A stretch of DNA of 64,000 bases from Streptomyces rubradiris (GCF_016860525.1 NZ_BNEA01000015.1:1984001-2048000), one strand, 5' to 3'; counted from the first letter of the stretch, positions 1-9,069 are shown. Numbers and translations are program-made. The notes: a model not told the origin generated them from the sequence alone.

Positions 1-315
1 GAGGTGATCCGGGTGGAGGAGGCGGACACCATCCGCACCTGCCACCGGCTGGCCCGGCGGGGCTTCCTGTTCGGCGGCTCCACGGGGACGGTGGTCAGCG
101 CGGCGACGGAGTGGCTGGCCCGGCAGGACACCCGGGAGCTGACCGCGGTGGCCATCGCCCCCGACCTCGGCGAGCGCTACCTGGACACCGTGTACCAGAC
201 CAACTGGCTCCACGACCTGTACGGCGAGCAGTTGCTGGACTCGGCCGGGCTGCCGCCCCCGGCCTGGGACGACGGCCCGGCCCCGCGGGCGCCGGGCCGG
301 CGCCGCAGACCCTAG
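1..315 (+). CDS. SbnA-like PLP-dependent synthase, C-terminal fragment
   Basis: Only the last 104 codons are in the window; the open frame runs in from base 1, so the start lies upstream. The visible part has the glycine-rich GGSTGTVVSAA loop and the AIAPDLGERYLDTVYQTNW segment typical of the cysteine-synthase fold-II family, closest in feel to SbnA, which joins O-phosphoserine and glutamate on the way to 2,3-diaminopropionate (family knowledge). A proline/arginine-rich tail follows. It converges on the MFS gene with only 15 bases between stops. The catalytic lysine is outside the window, so plain cysteine synthase cannot be excluded. The neighbouring decarboxylase and exporter fit a diamino-acid-derived metabolite. 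Confidence 0.7.
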   Translation, partial: EVIRVEEADTIRTCHRLARRGFLFGGSTGTVVSAATEWLARQDTRELTAVAIAPDLGERYLDTVYQTNWLHDLYGEQLLDSAGLPPPAWDDGPAPRAPGRRRRP

Positions 316-330
316 CGGCCCCGGGTCCGC

Positions 331-1509
331 TCAGCCCGGCTCGGCGAGCGCGGCGGCCCGGGTCCGCCACGGGATGCGGAAGGCGGTCGCCGTGACGAGC
401 AGGGCGCAGGCCGCCACCGTGGCCATGCCCAGGGTGAGGTTGGCCGCGCTCGCCACGAAGCCGATCAGGGCCGGGCCGCCCAGCAGCCCGGTGGTGCCCA
501 TCGCGGCGACCAGGGCGAGGGCGTCGGAGCCGTGTCCGGCCGCCGCCACGTACACGCACGGGGTGACGGCGGCGGCGCCGAGGCCGACGCAGGCGAAGCC
601 GAGCAGCGTGGGCACCACTCCCCCGGCCAGCAGGGCGAGGGCCAGGCCGACGGCGGCCACCGCGCTGCCGGTGCGCACCACCGGCCCGTCGCCCCAGCGG
701 GTGCGCCAGCGGTCCGCGCACACCCGGGCCAGCAGCATCATCACGGAGACCACCGCGATGCCGAGCGGCGCGATACTCGGCGACGCCTGCACGACGTCCT
801 CCATGTAGAGCGTCGACCAGTCGTTCATCGCGCCCTCGGTGATGGTGCCGAACGCCATGGCACAGCCCATGAGCAGGGTCGTACCGGACGGCAGCCCGCG
901 CCGGGCCCTGGGCTTCGGCCCGTCCTCGGCGGCCGGGGCCGGCTCCTCGTGCGCGAGCAGGCCCGGCCGGGCACCGCCGAGCAGGAGCAGCAGCAGCGCG
1001 CCGGCGACGGCGAAGTGGGCCGGGACGGACCCGGTCACGGCGGTGGCACCGGAGGCCAGCAGGGCGGCGGCGAGCAGCCCGGCGCTGAAGGTGGCGTGCA
1101 GCTGGGACATGGCGGTGCGGTCGTACGCCTTCTCCAGCGCCGCCCCTTGCGCGTTCATGGCCACGTTCAGGCAGCCGACCGCGACCCCGTCGGCGGCCAC
1201 GGCGAGCAGCGCCAGCGGGTAGTTCGGTACGACGGACAGGGCGGCCAGTACGGCGATCAGGGCGACGGCGGACACCAGGGACAGCCGCCGGGAGCCGAGC
1301 CGCCGCATCAGCACGGCGATCAGCGGGAAGGAGACCGCGGCGCCCGCCCCGCAGGCCATCAGCAGCAGCCCCACCTCGCCGGCGCCGAGGTCCAGCCGCG
1401 TCTTCAGCGCGGGCAGGCGGGCGATCCAGGTGCCGTACTGGAAGCCGAGGAAGCAGAACAGCGCGGCGATCGACCACTTGGCGCGCGCGAAGGACGGTAC
1501 GGGCATCAC
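331..1509 (-). CDS. MFS transporter, probable exporter
   Basis: A 392-residue protein with about twelve hydrophobic segments and a charged central loop (HEEPAPAAEDGPKPRARR, near residue 200) that splits it into two six-helix halves, as in the major facilitator superfamily. It belongs to the compact type without a large soluble domain (FucP/YbjJ-like). The start is either GTG at 1509, giving a GTGA overlap with the acetyltransferase stop, or the next codon ATG at 1506. It is the last gene of a five-gene coupled operon, so the likeliest role is export of that operon's product; substrate unknown. Confidence 0.85.
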   Translation of the reverse strand: MMPVPSFARAKWSIAALFCFLGFQYGTWIARLPALKTRLDLGAGEVGLLLMACGAGAAVSFPLIAVLMRRLGSRRLSLVSAVALIAVLAALSVVPNYPLALLAVAADGVAVGCLNVAMNAQGAALEKAYDRTAMSQLHATFSAGLLAAALLASGATAVTGSVPAHFAVAGALLLLLLGGARPGLLAHEEPAPAAEDGPKPRARRGLPSGTTLLMGCAMAFGTITEGAMNDWSTLYMEDVVQASPSIAPLGIAVVSVMMLLARVCADRWRTRWGDGPVVRTGSAVAAVGLALALLAGGVVPTLLGFACVGLGAAAVTPCVYVAAAGHGSDALALVAAMGTTGLLGGPALIGFVASAANLTLGMATVAACALLVTATAFRIPWRTRAAALAEPG

Positions 1510-2027
1510 ACCGCCTCCCGGTGCGGCCGGGCCAGGGCGGTCACCGGCGCCGACATGTAGACCGCGCCCCGGCCGTACTCCGGCGGGACCGGGGCCGACG
1601 GGTGGGCGCGGTAGCCGCGGGCGCGCCAGAACTCCGCCTTGTCGCCGACGGCGACCAGCGAGACGGTGGCGAAGCCGCGCGCCCGGGCCGTCTCGGTCAG
1701 GTGGCGCACCAGCCGGGTGCCGAGCCCCCGGCGGCGCAGCGGGACGCTGACGACGATGTCGTGCAGGTGCAGGTTGGCGGTGTCGTGGACGGCCGGTTCC
1801 GGACTGCCCAGCGCGGGGCAGCGGAACCGGGGGTAGGGCAGGGCGAGGAGGTAGCCGGCGGGCCGGCCGTCGCGTTCCAGGACGAAGCAGGTGCCGGCCG
1901 AGGCGCGGGCCCGGGAGCGCAGCGCCGCCTCGCCCTCGGCGAGGGAGAGGTCCGCGTACGCCTCGCTCTCCAGGGCGGCCAGCCGGGGCCAGTCGGCCTC
2001 GGTGATGCCCCGTAGACGGTCGTTCAT
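1506..2027 (-). CDS. GNAT family N-acetyltransferase
   Basis: 173 residues, a single GNAT domain. Motif A, which binds the pyrophosphate of acetyl-CoA, is clear as VSVPLRRRGLGTRLVRHL around residue 100, followed by the RGF..VSLVA strand and the W.ARGYR end motif. The ATG at 2027 overlaps the TGA of the upstream decarboxylase in an ATGA quartet, implying translational coupling. The natural inference is acylation of an amine released by the decarboxylase, or self-protection against the product; the sequence does not decide. Confidence 0.85.
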   Translation of the reverse strand: MNDRLRGITEADWPRLAALESEAYADLSLAEGEAALRSRARASAGTCFVLERDGRPAGYLLALPYPRFRCPALGSPEPAVHDTANLHLHDIVVSVPLRRRGLGTRLVRHLTETARARGFATVSLVAVGDKAEFWRARGYRAHPSAPVPPEYGRGAVYMSAPVTALARPHREAV

Positions 2028-3265
2028 GTCAGTGGGAGTCCTTCCGGGCCGCGTACGCACACGCACGGCAGCGGGCTGATGCCGTTGAAGCCCTGGGTCG
2101 TGTAACTGGGGGCGTAGGCGCCGGCGGAGAGGATCCACACCGGGTCGCCGGAGGCGAGGGACCGGGGGACGGGCACCGGGTGCCGGCCGCCGCCGTAGGC
2201 GTCGTCGCCGTCGCAGGTGGGGCCCGCGACGACGGCGGGCACGTGCTCCTCGGTCTCCCGCCCGGGGAAGAGCAGCGGGTGGGTCACCTGGTCCATCTCG
2301 TACAGGCCGTTGAACTTGCCGGCGCTCAGGTACAGCCAGCGGGCGGGCCGGCCGTCCGGCCCGGTGCGCTCGGTCAGCCGGACCACGTGCGCGCGGACCG
2401 CGCCGTGGTCGGCGACCAGGTGCCGGCCCGGCTCCAGGACGAACCGCAGCGGGGCTGCGACCAGTCCGTTCAGGTGTTCCATGCCCTCGCGGAGCACGGT
2501 GAGGATCTTGTCCAGCGGCGGGTCGAGCGGGGTGCCGCGCCGGTCCAGGTAACCGAGCGCGGGCAGGCCGCCGCCGAGGTTGACGTGGTCGGGTACGATC
2601 CCCCGCCCGGCCAGCGCGAGCAGCGTCCCGGCGAGGGTGTCCAGGGCCTGCTGCCAGGCCTCGCCGGTCAGCTGCTGGGAGCCGACGTGCACGGAGAGTC
2701 CGGCCGGGACGAGGCCGGCCGCGCGGGCGGCGGCCATGATGCGGACGGCGTCGTCCGGGTCGCAGCCGAACTTGCGGTTCAGGCCCCACAGGGCGCCCCG
2801 GCCGCTGGTGGCCAGCCGGCAGAACACGCGGGCGCCGGGGGCGTGCCGGGCGATCGCGGTGACGTCTTCGAGGCTGTCGGTGGCGAACGTGCGGACACCC
2901 AGGCGGTGGGCTTCGGCGATGTCGTGGTCGGACTTGATGGTGTTGCCGTAGTGGACGCGGTGGGGCTGCGCCCCGGCTCGCAGGGCTTGCCGGATCTCGG
3001 CGGGGCTCGCGGTGTCGAAGCCGGCGCCGCGGTCCGCCAGGCAGCGGAGTACTTCGTCCACTGGGCAGGCCTTGAGGGCGAAGCGGATGTCCGTGCCGGG
3101 CAACTCGCCGAGCAGGGTGTCGTATTGGTGCTCTATGCCGGTGAGGTCGTAGCGGATGTGGTCGGTTGTGGGTGCGCCTGTCGATGTGCCCGGGGATGTT
3201 GTCTCGCGGGTGCGGGTGCGTTGTGGCTTGTCGCGTCGTTCCCCGCGCCCCTTCGGGGCGCTCAT
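2024..3265 (-). CDS. Fold-type III PLP decarboxylase (ornithine/diamino-acid decarboxylase family)
   Basis: 413 residues. The PLP lysine lies in RFALKACP, the phosphate-binding loop is GGGLP, and HVGSQ and EPGR are the usual family III landmarks. The second active-site motif reads GPTCDGDD, the form seen in ornithine/lysine-type decarboxylases, where the cysteine reaches across the dimer. The C-terminus has Y.PSYTTQGFNG. The first 35 residues are charged and low-complexity. ATG at 3265 overlaps the previous gene's TGA (ATGA). SbnH of staphyloferrin B biosynthesis is in this family, which is notable beside an SbnA-like gene, but specificity cannot be read from sequence. Confidence 0.85.
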   Translation of the reverse strand: MSAPKGRGERRDKPQRTRTRETTSPGTSTGAPTTDHIRYDLTGIEHQYDTLLGELPGTDIRFALKACPVDEVLRCLADRGAGFDTASPAEIRQALRAGAQPHRVHYGNTIKSDHDIAEAHRLGVRTFATDSLEDVTAIARHAPGARVFCRLATSGRGALWGLNRKFGCDPDDAVRIMAAARAAGLVPAGLSVHVGSQQLTGEAWQQALDTLAGTLLALAGRGIVPDHVNLGGGLPALGYLDRRGTPLDPPLDKILTVLREGMEHLNGLVAAPLRFVLEPGRHLVADHGAVRAHVVRLTERTGPDGRPARWLYLSAGKFNGLYEMDQVTHPLLFPGRETEEHVPAVVAGPTCDGDDAYGGGRHPVPVPRSLASGDPVWILSAGAYAPSYTTQGFNGISPLPCVCVRGPEGLPLT

Positions 3266-4554
3266 GTGCGGGCCGCCTCGATCAATGCCGGCCATGCCTC
3301 GGTGAGGGTCGCGAAGTCCTCCATGTCCCTGGCCGCCTGGTCCAGCAACTCGCCGCGTTCCTCGCCCAGTTGGTCGGCGAACATCGCGTATCTGCCGCCC
3401 AGTTTGCGGTACGCCGTGTCCACGCGGTCCAGGCGCCAGATGTTCTCGGCGCGGTCCAGGGTGGTGCTCTCGCGCACGAGCCGTGCCACCCGGTCGGGGC
3501 GGACCCGGTGGTCGGCGTCGAGCAGGCCGGCGGCGCCCTCCGCGGCCATGCGGTCGTAGACGTGGTGGAAGTGGAGCATCGACAGCAGGAACTTCACGAA
3601 CCGCCGCTGGTAGGCGGGGAAGCCGGTGTCGGTGCGGCGTTCGGGGGTGTGGAAGTTCTCGATGTGGCGGTTGTGCAGGATGCCGGGCAGGCCCGCGTCG
3701 TGGACGAGGTGGAAGAGGAAGTAGTCGCTGCCGATGGTGTCGGTGGCGGGCGGCAGCGGGACCCGCTCGTACACCGCCCGGTCGAAGGCGATGTTGCACA
3801 TGTCGACGCGCATCGGGTCGACCACGGTGAGGGTCGAGTGGTCACCGGTGAAGGGGTCGGTGCCCGCGCCCGTGAAGGACTCCTCGACCAGCGCGCGGCG
3901 GCGGTCCTCGGGCCAGTCGCCGGGTGCCCACAGGCCGACCACGTCGTGGTAGACAGCCTCGTCCAGGCGGCGTATCCCGGCGATGTCGACGGAGAGTTCG
4001 CCGATGAAGGAGGCGCCGGCCAGGGCGACCGGGCGGTGGGCCAGGGCCGGGTCGAGGTCGGTGCGGGTGACCGCTGCCGTCGCCTCGGCGGCGGGGCGGC
4101 CGAGCCAGGGCAGTTCGTGGTGGACGGGGAACACCGGTTCGCCGGCGTGGACCTGGTAGGTGCTGTCGGAGTCCCTGCGGTGCACGGAGTGGCAGCCCAG
4201 GGAGGCGGCCAGCAGGAAGGCGCGGTTGGTGCAGGCGCCGTAGGAGACGGCGGGCGGGAGCATGAGGTCGAGCAGCCGGTCCGGGCCGGGCAGCGCGGAC
4301 CGGGCGATCGTCCGGCGCAGCCAGTCGCGTTGGTGTTCCTCGTCGAGGTGGTGGACGGTCACGCCCGGTTGCGGGGGCAGGGCCGCGACGGTCGCCGCGT
4401 GGGCGGCCCGGGTGCGGGCGTCGGCGGAGTCCAGGATCAGCATCTGGACGTCGGCGCCGGAGTTCCGTACCGCGTAGGCGGCTTCCGCGTGCAGGGCGGT
4501 GATGGTGGCGGAACAGGCGCGGTTGGTGGGCAGGGCGAGGCAGACGCGGTTCAC
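3262..4554 (-). CDS. GT-A-like protein, probably DUF6271 family
   Basis: 430 residues, no signal peptide. The opening strand (RVCLALPTNRAC) and the RRDSDS motif around residue 185 look like a GT-A nucleotide-sugar fold with a D-x-D metal site. A second conserved-looking block is VDMCNIAFDRAVYERVPLPP, followed by DTIGSDYFLFHL and HNRHIENFHT. I believe this matches the actinobacterial family DUF6271, which has no known function. Both ends are ATGA-coupled to neighbours, so it is produced with the dioxygenase and decarboxylase. It may glycosylate or otherwise transfer onto the pathway intermediate; this is inference from fold only. Confidence 0.7.
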   Translation of the reverse strand: MNRVCLALPTNRACSATITALHAEAAYAVRNSGADVQMLILDSADARTRAAHAATVAALPPQPGVTVHHLDEEHQRDWLRRTIARSALPGPDRLLDLMLPPAVSYGACTNRAFLLAASLGCHSVHRRDSDSTYQVHAGEPVFPVHHELPWLGRPAAEATAAVTRTDLDPALAHRPVALAGASFIGELSVDIAGIRRLDEAVYHDVVGLWAPGDWPEDRRRALVEESFTGAGTDPFTGDHSTLTVVDPMRVDMCNIAFDRAVYERVPLPPATDTIGSDYFLFHLVHDAGLPGILHNRHIENFHTPERRTDTGFPAYQRRFVKFLLSMLHFHHVYDRMAAEGAAGLLDADHRVRPDRVARLVRESTTLDRAENIWRLDRVDTAYRKLGGRYAMFADQLGEERGELLDQAARDMEDFATLTEAWPALIEAART

Positions 4555-5582
4555 CGGTGGCCTTCCCCGGCGGCCCAGGAGTCCAGCCCCAGCAGCTTGC
4601 GGCCCAGGTCGTTCAGTTCGGCGGGGCCGTAGCGGAGGGCTTCCGGCGTGCGCGCGTCGCCGAGCAGGGTGGCGTTCCAGTCGGGGGTGTCCAGGGTGCG
4701 CCAGGAGTGCACGCGGGAGTCGCGCAGGGCGGTGTGCTCCTCCAGGGCGGGCATCATCGACAGGTACTGGACGGCGCGGACAGCGTTGTCAGAGAGGTTG
4801 GGCGCCACTCCGTGGGCGAGCATCCCGTTGAAGATCAGCAGGTCACCGGGCTGGAGGTCGGGGCGGACCACCGGGAACTCGGCGCGGTCGATCGCGGGGC
4901 GGACCGGGTCGCGGCCGGGTGGCTGGGCGAGCCGCCACTCCTCGAAGCGGCGGAAGAGCTCCGGCGCGCACTGGAAGCCGCCGAGTTCGGGCCGGGTGTC
5001 GGTGAGCGCGATGATGCCCTGGACGCGCTGCGGCAGCACGGCGCGGGTGGAGTCGACGTCCCAGTGCAGCTCGATGTCGAAGCCCTCGTCGGTGGGTTCG
5101 ATCAGGGAGCGCGAACGGGTGCGTACGTTGGGCGGGTTGAGGTTGAGCCGGTCCAGGGTGACCCACAGCTCGGGGCTGTCCCAGACGTCCACGAAGGCGT
5201 CGTAGACCCGCTGGTTCTGCCGGCTGTCCCAGATCAGCTGGTGGTGGTACGCCTCGACGAAGCCGTAGATGTACAGGTGGCGGTCGAGTTCGGAGCGGAA
5301 CTCGGGTTCCTCGTACCAGGTGTCAGGGCGGTCGGGGTCGAGTCCCTGGAACTCCCAGGCGAAGTCGAGCAGGGCCTTGGCCTCGCCGGGGGTGATGGCC
5401 TCGCGGACGACGACGTAGCCGTAGGTCTGCCAGAACGCGAAGTCCGCTTCGGACAGCACGCGCAGCGGCTCGGTCTTCTCCAGGTCGCGCAGCGGGGTCG
5501 GGGCGAGGTAGGTCTCGCCGTCGGCGCTGAAGTAGGGGCGGCCGGTCGCCGCTCGGTGGAGGTAGGGGGTGGGCTCGTGCAT
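4551..5582 (-). CDS. Phytanoyl-CoA dioxygenase family (Fe(II)/2-oxoglutarate) oxygenase
   Basis: 343 residues from ATG at 5582, preceded by GGAG nine bases upstream; a longer frame to 5825 is rejected because it is proline/arginine-rich and lacks a ribosome site. The iron-binding facial triad is visible as the HWD motif (His-x-Asp) near residue 170 and His in MLAHGVAPN about 100 residues later, with a likely 2-oxoglutarate-binding Arg in NAVRAVQY. It is the first gene of the coupled operon 5582 to 331. Expected chemistry is hydroxylation or desaturation of a small molecule, possibly an amino acid. Confidence 0.85.
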   Translation of the reverse strand: MHEPTPYLHRAATGRPYFSADGETYLAPTPLRDLEKTEPLRVLSEADFAFWQTYGYVVVREAITPGEAKALLDFAWEFQGLDPDRPDTWYEEPEFRSELDRHLYIYGFVEAYHHQLIWDSRQNQRVYDAFVDVWDSPELWVTLDRLNLNPPNVRTRSRSLIEPTDEGFDIELHWDVDSTRAVLPQRVQGIIALTDTRPELGGFQCAPELFRRFEEWRLAQPPGRDPVRPAIDRAEFPVVRPDLQPGDLLIFNGMLAHGVAPNLSDNAVRAVQYLSMMPALEEHTALRDSRVHSWRTLDTPDWNATLLGDARTPEALRYGPAELNDLGRKLLGLDSWAAGEGHR

Positions 5583-5705
5583 GTGTTCACACTCCGGGGT
5601 GAATCGGGACGACAACACCTGCGGGTCGGACGTGAGACATGTGCCGGTGGCATACGTCAGGGCGTGAAAAGGCCACCGGTCCACGGAAGGAAGCACGGGG
5701 AGGGT

Positions 5706-5733
5706 GGCCGCCCGCCGGGGAGGGCGGGCGGCC
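5706..5733 (-). terminator. Stem-loop after dasD
   Basis: A perfect 11-bp inverted repeat (GGCCGCCCGCC / GGCGGGCGGCC, six-base loop) lies 16 bases past the dasD stop and before the next operon's start. A GC-rich hairpin without a T-run is the usual actinobacterial form of terminator. Confidence 0.6.
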
Positions 5734-5748
5734 GGGGGTGAAAGGAGG

Positions 5749-7236
5749 TCAGCCGGCCAGGACAGCCTCGGCGGCGGCCGCTCCGCAGACGCGGGCGGCG
5801 CCGTAGGTGGCGAGGTGCAGGGCACCGCGCGGCGGGGCCTGCGGCAGGCCCATCTCGACCACGACGGTGTCGGGCCGGGCGGCGAGCAGGGTGTCGAGTG
5901 CGGCGCGCATCCAGGGGTGCCGGTGTTCGTCGCGGACCACGGCGACGATCCGGCGTCCGCCGGCCGCGGCGAGGGCGGCGGCTCCGGCGTCGTCGCCGGT
6001 GAAGGTCCCGGAGGTGCTGCCGGGCAGCAGCCGCTCCAGCTCGTCGGCGACGCCCCAGGGGGTCTCGTGGCCGACGGCGATGTTCGGGGCCGGGTTGAAC
6101 CGGGCGATGTACACCGGCCCGGTGACCGGTGCCGCGGTGCCGGTGCGGGTCACGGTCACCGCGCGGCGGGCCGCGACGAGGCCGATCTCCGGGTCGGGCG
6201 TGGCCTCGGCGGCGTCCCCGCGGTGCGCGGCGGTCCAGGCGGCCAGGTCGCGCACCCGGGCGGCGGCGTCGGCGAGCCGTTCCTCGGGCAGTTCGCCGGA
6301 GCGCACGGCCGCGACGAGCGCGTCCCGCATGCCGAGCACGGTGCCCTCGTCGCACAGTCCGCCGCCCACGCAGATGGCGTCGGCGCCGGCCGCGATCGCG
6401 AGGACGACACCCTGGTTCAGGCCGTAGGTGCCGGAGATGGCGCGCATCTCGATGCCGTCGGTGACGATCAGGCCCTGGTAGCCGAGTTCGCCGCGCAGCA
6501 GGTCGGTGAGGATGCGCGGGGACAGGGTGCCGGGGCGGTCCGGGTCGAGGGCCGGCACCAGGATGTGAGCGCTCATGATGGCCCGGGTGCCGGCGGCGAT
6601 GGCCGCGCGGAACGGGGGCAGTTCGCGCTCGTAGAGGGTGTCGGCGTCGACGTCGATGCGGGGTACGGCGTGGTGGGAGTCGACGTTGGTGTCACCGTGC
6701 CCGGGGAAGTGCTTGGTGCAGGCGGCGACGCCGGAGGACTGCAGGCCCTCGACCCAGGCGGCGGTGTGCCGGGCGACCAGGTCGGGGCTCGCGCCGAAGG
6801 AGCGGACGCCGATGACCGGGTTGTCGGGGTTGGCGTTGACGTCGGCGGAGGGCGCCCAGTCGAAGGTGACGCCGCAGGCGGCCAGGCGGCGGCCCAGCTC
6901 GCGGGCGACGGACCGGGTCAGGCCGGGGTCGTCGACGGCGCCGAGCGCGTGGCTGCCGGGGAAGGCGGAGCCGGTGCGCACGTCGAGGCGGGTGACGTCG
7001 CCGCTCTCCTCGTCGATGGCGACGAGCAGGTCGTCCCGTCCGGCGCGCAGTTGCGCGGTGAGCGCGGTGACCTGTTCCTCGCTGACGACGTTGCGGCCGA
7101 ACAGGGCGACGGAGGCCAGGCCCTCGTCGATGCGGCGGAGCACCCAGTCGGGGGCGGTGGTGCCGTCGAAGCCGGGCTGGAGCACCGCGAGGGCGTTGCG
7201 GGTGAGGGTGTCGGTGCCGGGGGCGATGATGGTCAT
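5749..7236 (-). CDS. dasD: DasD-type beta-N-acetylglucosaminidase (GH3)
   Basis: 495 residues with a single GH3 TIM-barrel domain plus a short C-terminal domain. The NagZ-type loop KHFPGHGDTNVDSHH carries the Asp-His acid/base pair, and the nucleophile Asp is in IVTDGIEM. No signal peptide, so it acts inside the cell, splitting imported chito-oligosaccharides to GlcNAc. It lies 7 bases after dasC in the das operon; S. coelicolor has the same gene order (established). Alternative: a peptidoglycan-recycling NagZ, less likely given the location. Confidence 0.85.
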   Translation of the reverse strand: MTIIAPGTDTLTRNALAVLQPGFDGTTAPDWVLRRIDEGLASVALFGRNVVSEEQVTALTAQLRAGRDDLLVAIDEESGDVTRLDVRTGSAFPGSHALGAVDDPGLTRSVARELGRRLAACGVTFDWAPSADVNANPDNPVIGVRSFGASPDLVARHTAAWVEGLQSSGVAACTKHFPGHGDTNVDSHHAVPRIDVDADTLYERELPPFRAAIAAGTRAIMSAHILVPALDPDRPGTLSPRILTDLLRGELGYQGLIVTDGIEMRAISGTYGLNQGVVLAIAAGADAICVGGGLCDEGTVLGMRDALVAAVRSGELPEERLADAAARVRDLAAWTAAHRGDAAEATPDPEIGLVAARRAVTVTRTGTAAPVTGPVYIARFNPAPNIAVGHETPWGVADELERLLPGSTSGTFTGDDAGAAALAAAGGRRIVAVVRDEHRHPWMRAALDTLLAARPDTVVVEMGLPQAPPRGALHLATYGAARVCGAAAAEAVLAG

Positions 7237-7243
7237 CGGGGCG

Positions 7244-8074
7244 TCATCCCTTCACGGCGCCGTCGGTCAGACCGCTGACAGCCTTGCGTTGCAGGAAGAT
7301 GAAGAGGATCAGGATGGGCAGCGCGAAGAGGGACGAGGCGGCCATGGTGGCGCCCCAGTCGTCGCCGAAGGCGGTCTGGAACTGCGACAGCCACAGCGGC
7401 AGGGTCTGCTTCTCCGCGGACTTGTTGAGGATCAGGACGAGCGGGAACTCGTTCCAGGCGGTGATGAAGCCGAACAGCGAGGTCGCCATCAGGCCGGGCG
7501 CGAGCAGCGGGAAGATCACCTTCACGAAGGCCTGCGGGCGGGTGCAGCCGTCGACCATCGCCGACTCCTCCAGCTCCTTGGGCACGGCGGCGATGTAGCC
7601 GCGCAGCGTCAGGATGGTCAGCGGCAGCACCATCATGGTGTAGAAGGCGGTGAGCGGGACCAGGCTGTCGAGCATGTCGTTGTCCCGCACGATCATGTAC
7701 ATGGCGATGATGAGGACTTCCCAGGGAGCCATCTGCGCCAGCATGAACGTCACGATGAGACCGCGCCGGCCCTTGAACCGCATCCGGGTCAGGGCGAAGG
7801 CCGCGAGCAGGGCGATGACGAGCGAGCACGCGACCGACAGCAGCGTGACGGTGACCGAGTTGAGGACCAGGGTCCAGAAGTGGTCGGCGTCGACGGCCGT
7901 CTTGAAGTGCTCCAGGGTGGCGTCGGTCGGGAACCACACCGGGTCGTCGGTGATGATGTCGCCGGTCGGCTTGAAGGCCGTGGCGAACATCCAGTACACG
8001 GGGAACGCGAAGCCGACGAAGAGGACGACGGCGGTCGCGTTGGGCCAGAAGCGGCCGAAGAGCGAGCGCTTCAC
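7244..8074 (-). CDS. dasC: DasC, ABC permease for chitobiose
   Basis: 276 residues with six hydrophobic spans. The EAA loop that contacts the ATPase (ELEESAMVDGCTRPQAFVKVIFPLLAPG region) is in the usual place, two spans from the end. Start is GTG at 8074, overlapping the dasB stop as GTGA with GGAGG just upstream. Partner of DasB in the membrane channel; the ATPase is not encoded here, in keeping with the shared MsiK ATPase used by such streptomycete sugar transporters (established). Confidence 0.9.
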   Translation of the reverse strand: MKRSLFGRFWPNATAVVLFVGFAFPVYWMFATAFKPTGDIITDDPVWFPTDATLEHFKTAVDADHFWTLVLNSVTVTLLSVACSLVIALLAAFALTRMRFKGRRGLIVTFMLAQMAPWEVLIIAMYMIVRDNDMLDSLVPLTAFYTMMVLPLTILTLRGYIAAVPKELEESAMVDGCTRPQAFVKVIFPLLAPGLMATSLFGFITAWNEFPLVLILNKSAEKQTLPLWLSQFQTAFGDDWGATMAASSLFALPILILFIFLQRKAVSGLTDGAVKG

Positions 8075-9069
8075 AGCTCGTCCTCCTCTTGCTTGAGCAC
8101 CATGCGCAGGTAGTACGAGGTGATGACGAGCAGCACCGCGATGGTCAGGAAGGAGATCGCCGCGCCGAGCCCGAAGTGCTGGTTGCCGACGCCCTCCACG
8201 AAGGCGTAGATCGGCAGGGTCTCGGTGAGGTGGTCCGGGCCGCCCTCGTTCATCGCGAAGATCTGCGGGAACGCCTTGAAGATCCAGATGACTTCGAGGA
8301 ACGTCGTGGCGTACAGGAACGGCCGCAGGAAGGGCAGGGTCACGGAGGTGAAGCCCTTCCAGGTGCCGGCGCCGTCCAGGGCGGCGGCCTCGTACAGCTC
8401 CCGGGGGATCGTGGTGGTGGCGGCGTAGAGGTTGATCGCCACGAAGGGGATGGACTGCCACACGAGCAGCAGGGTGACCACGGCGAAGGTGGAGAACTGG
8501 GTCTCCAGCCAGTTGTGGTCGGCCATGGAGTGCCAGCCGAGCTTGTCCAGCACCCAGTTGACGACGCCGAAGCGCTGGGCGAACAGCCACTTGTAGACGG
8601 TGGTGGCCGCGATCACCGGCATGGCCCAGGCGAGCACGAGGCCGAACAGGAGCAGCAGCCGCATCCGCTTGCCGAGCCGGGCCAGCAGCAGCCCGATCAG
8701 CGTGCCGAGCACCATGATCAGCGCCACGTTGACGGCGGTGAAGAACACGGAGCGCTCGACGACCCGCCAGAACTCCTCGGCGGTCAGCACCTCTTCGTAG
8801 TTGTCGACGCCGTTCCACTCGGTGAGGTGCTGGATGAGCTGGCGCGGGTTGAGGTTCTGGAACGACAGCATGCCGTTCTTCACGAGCGGCCAGCCGAGCA
8901 GCACCAGGGTGGCCAGCAGCGCGGGCAGCAGGAGCAGGTAGGGGGCGGCGGCGCGACGCCGGGAGGGGGCCCCGAAGGTGCGGTCGTCACCTCGTGGCGA
9001 GGCCGGCACCCGGGCCTTGCGGACAGCGGGCTCCCCGGCCGTGTCCGTGCCTTCGGTCTGCACTGACAT
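8071..9069 (-). CDS. dasB: DasB, ABC permease for chitobiose
   Basis: 332 residues, a soluble charged N-terminus of about 45 residues, then six membrane spans with the EAA loop ELYEAAALDGAGTWKGFTSVTLPFL. ATG at 9069 chosen; an in-frame ATG lies 24 codons earlier but adds only basic residues. Forms the heterodimeric pore with DasC. It follows dasA across a 105-base spacer that contains a strong hairpin. Confidence 0.9.
   Translation of the reverse strand: MSVQTEGTDTAGEPAVRKARVPASPRGDDRTFGAPSRRRAAAPYLLLLPALLATLVLLGWPLVKNGMLSFQNLNPRQLIQHLTEWNGVDNYEEVLTAEEFWRVVERSVFFTAVNVALIMVLGTLIGLLLARLGKRMRLLLLFGLVLAWAMPVIAATTVYKWLFAQRFGVVNWVLDKLGWHSMADHNWLETQFSTFAVVTLLLVWQSIPFVAINLYAATTTIPRELYEAAALDGAGTWKGFTSVTLPFLRPFLYATTFLEVIWIFKAFPQIFAMNEGGPDHLTETLPIYAFVEGVGNQHFGLGAAISFLTIAVLLVITSYYLRMVLKQEEDEL

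Noticed and set aside
5583..5825. 81-codon N-terminal extension of the dioxygenase
   Set aside because: Pro/Arg-rich, overlaps the das terminator region, and the ATG at 5582 has a proper ribosome site.
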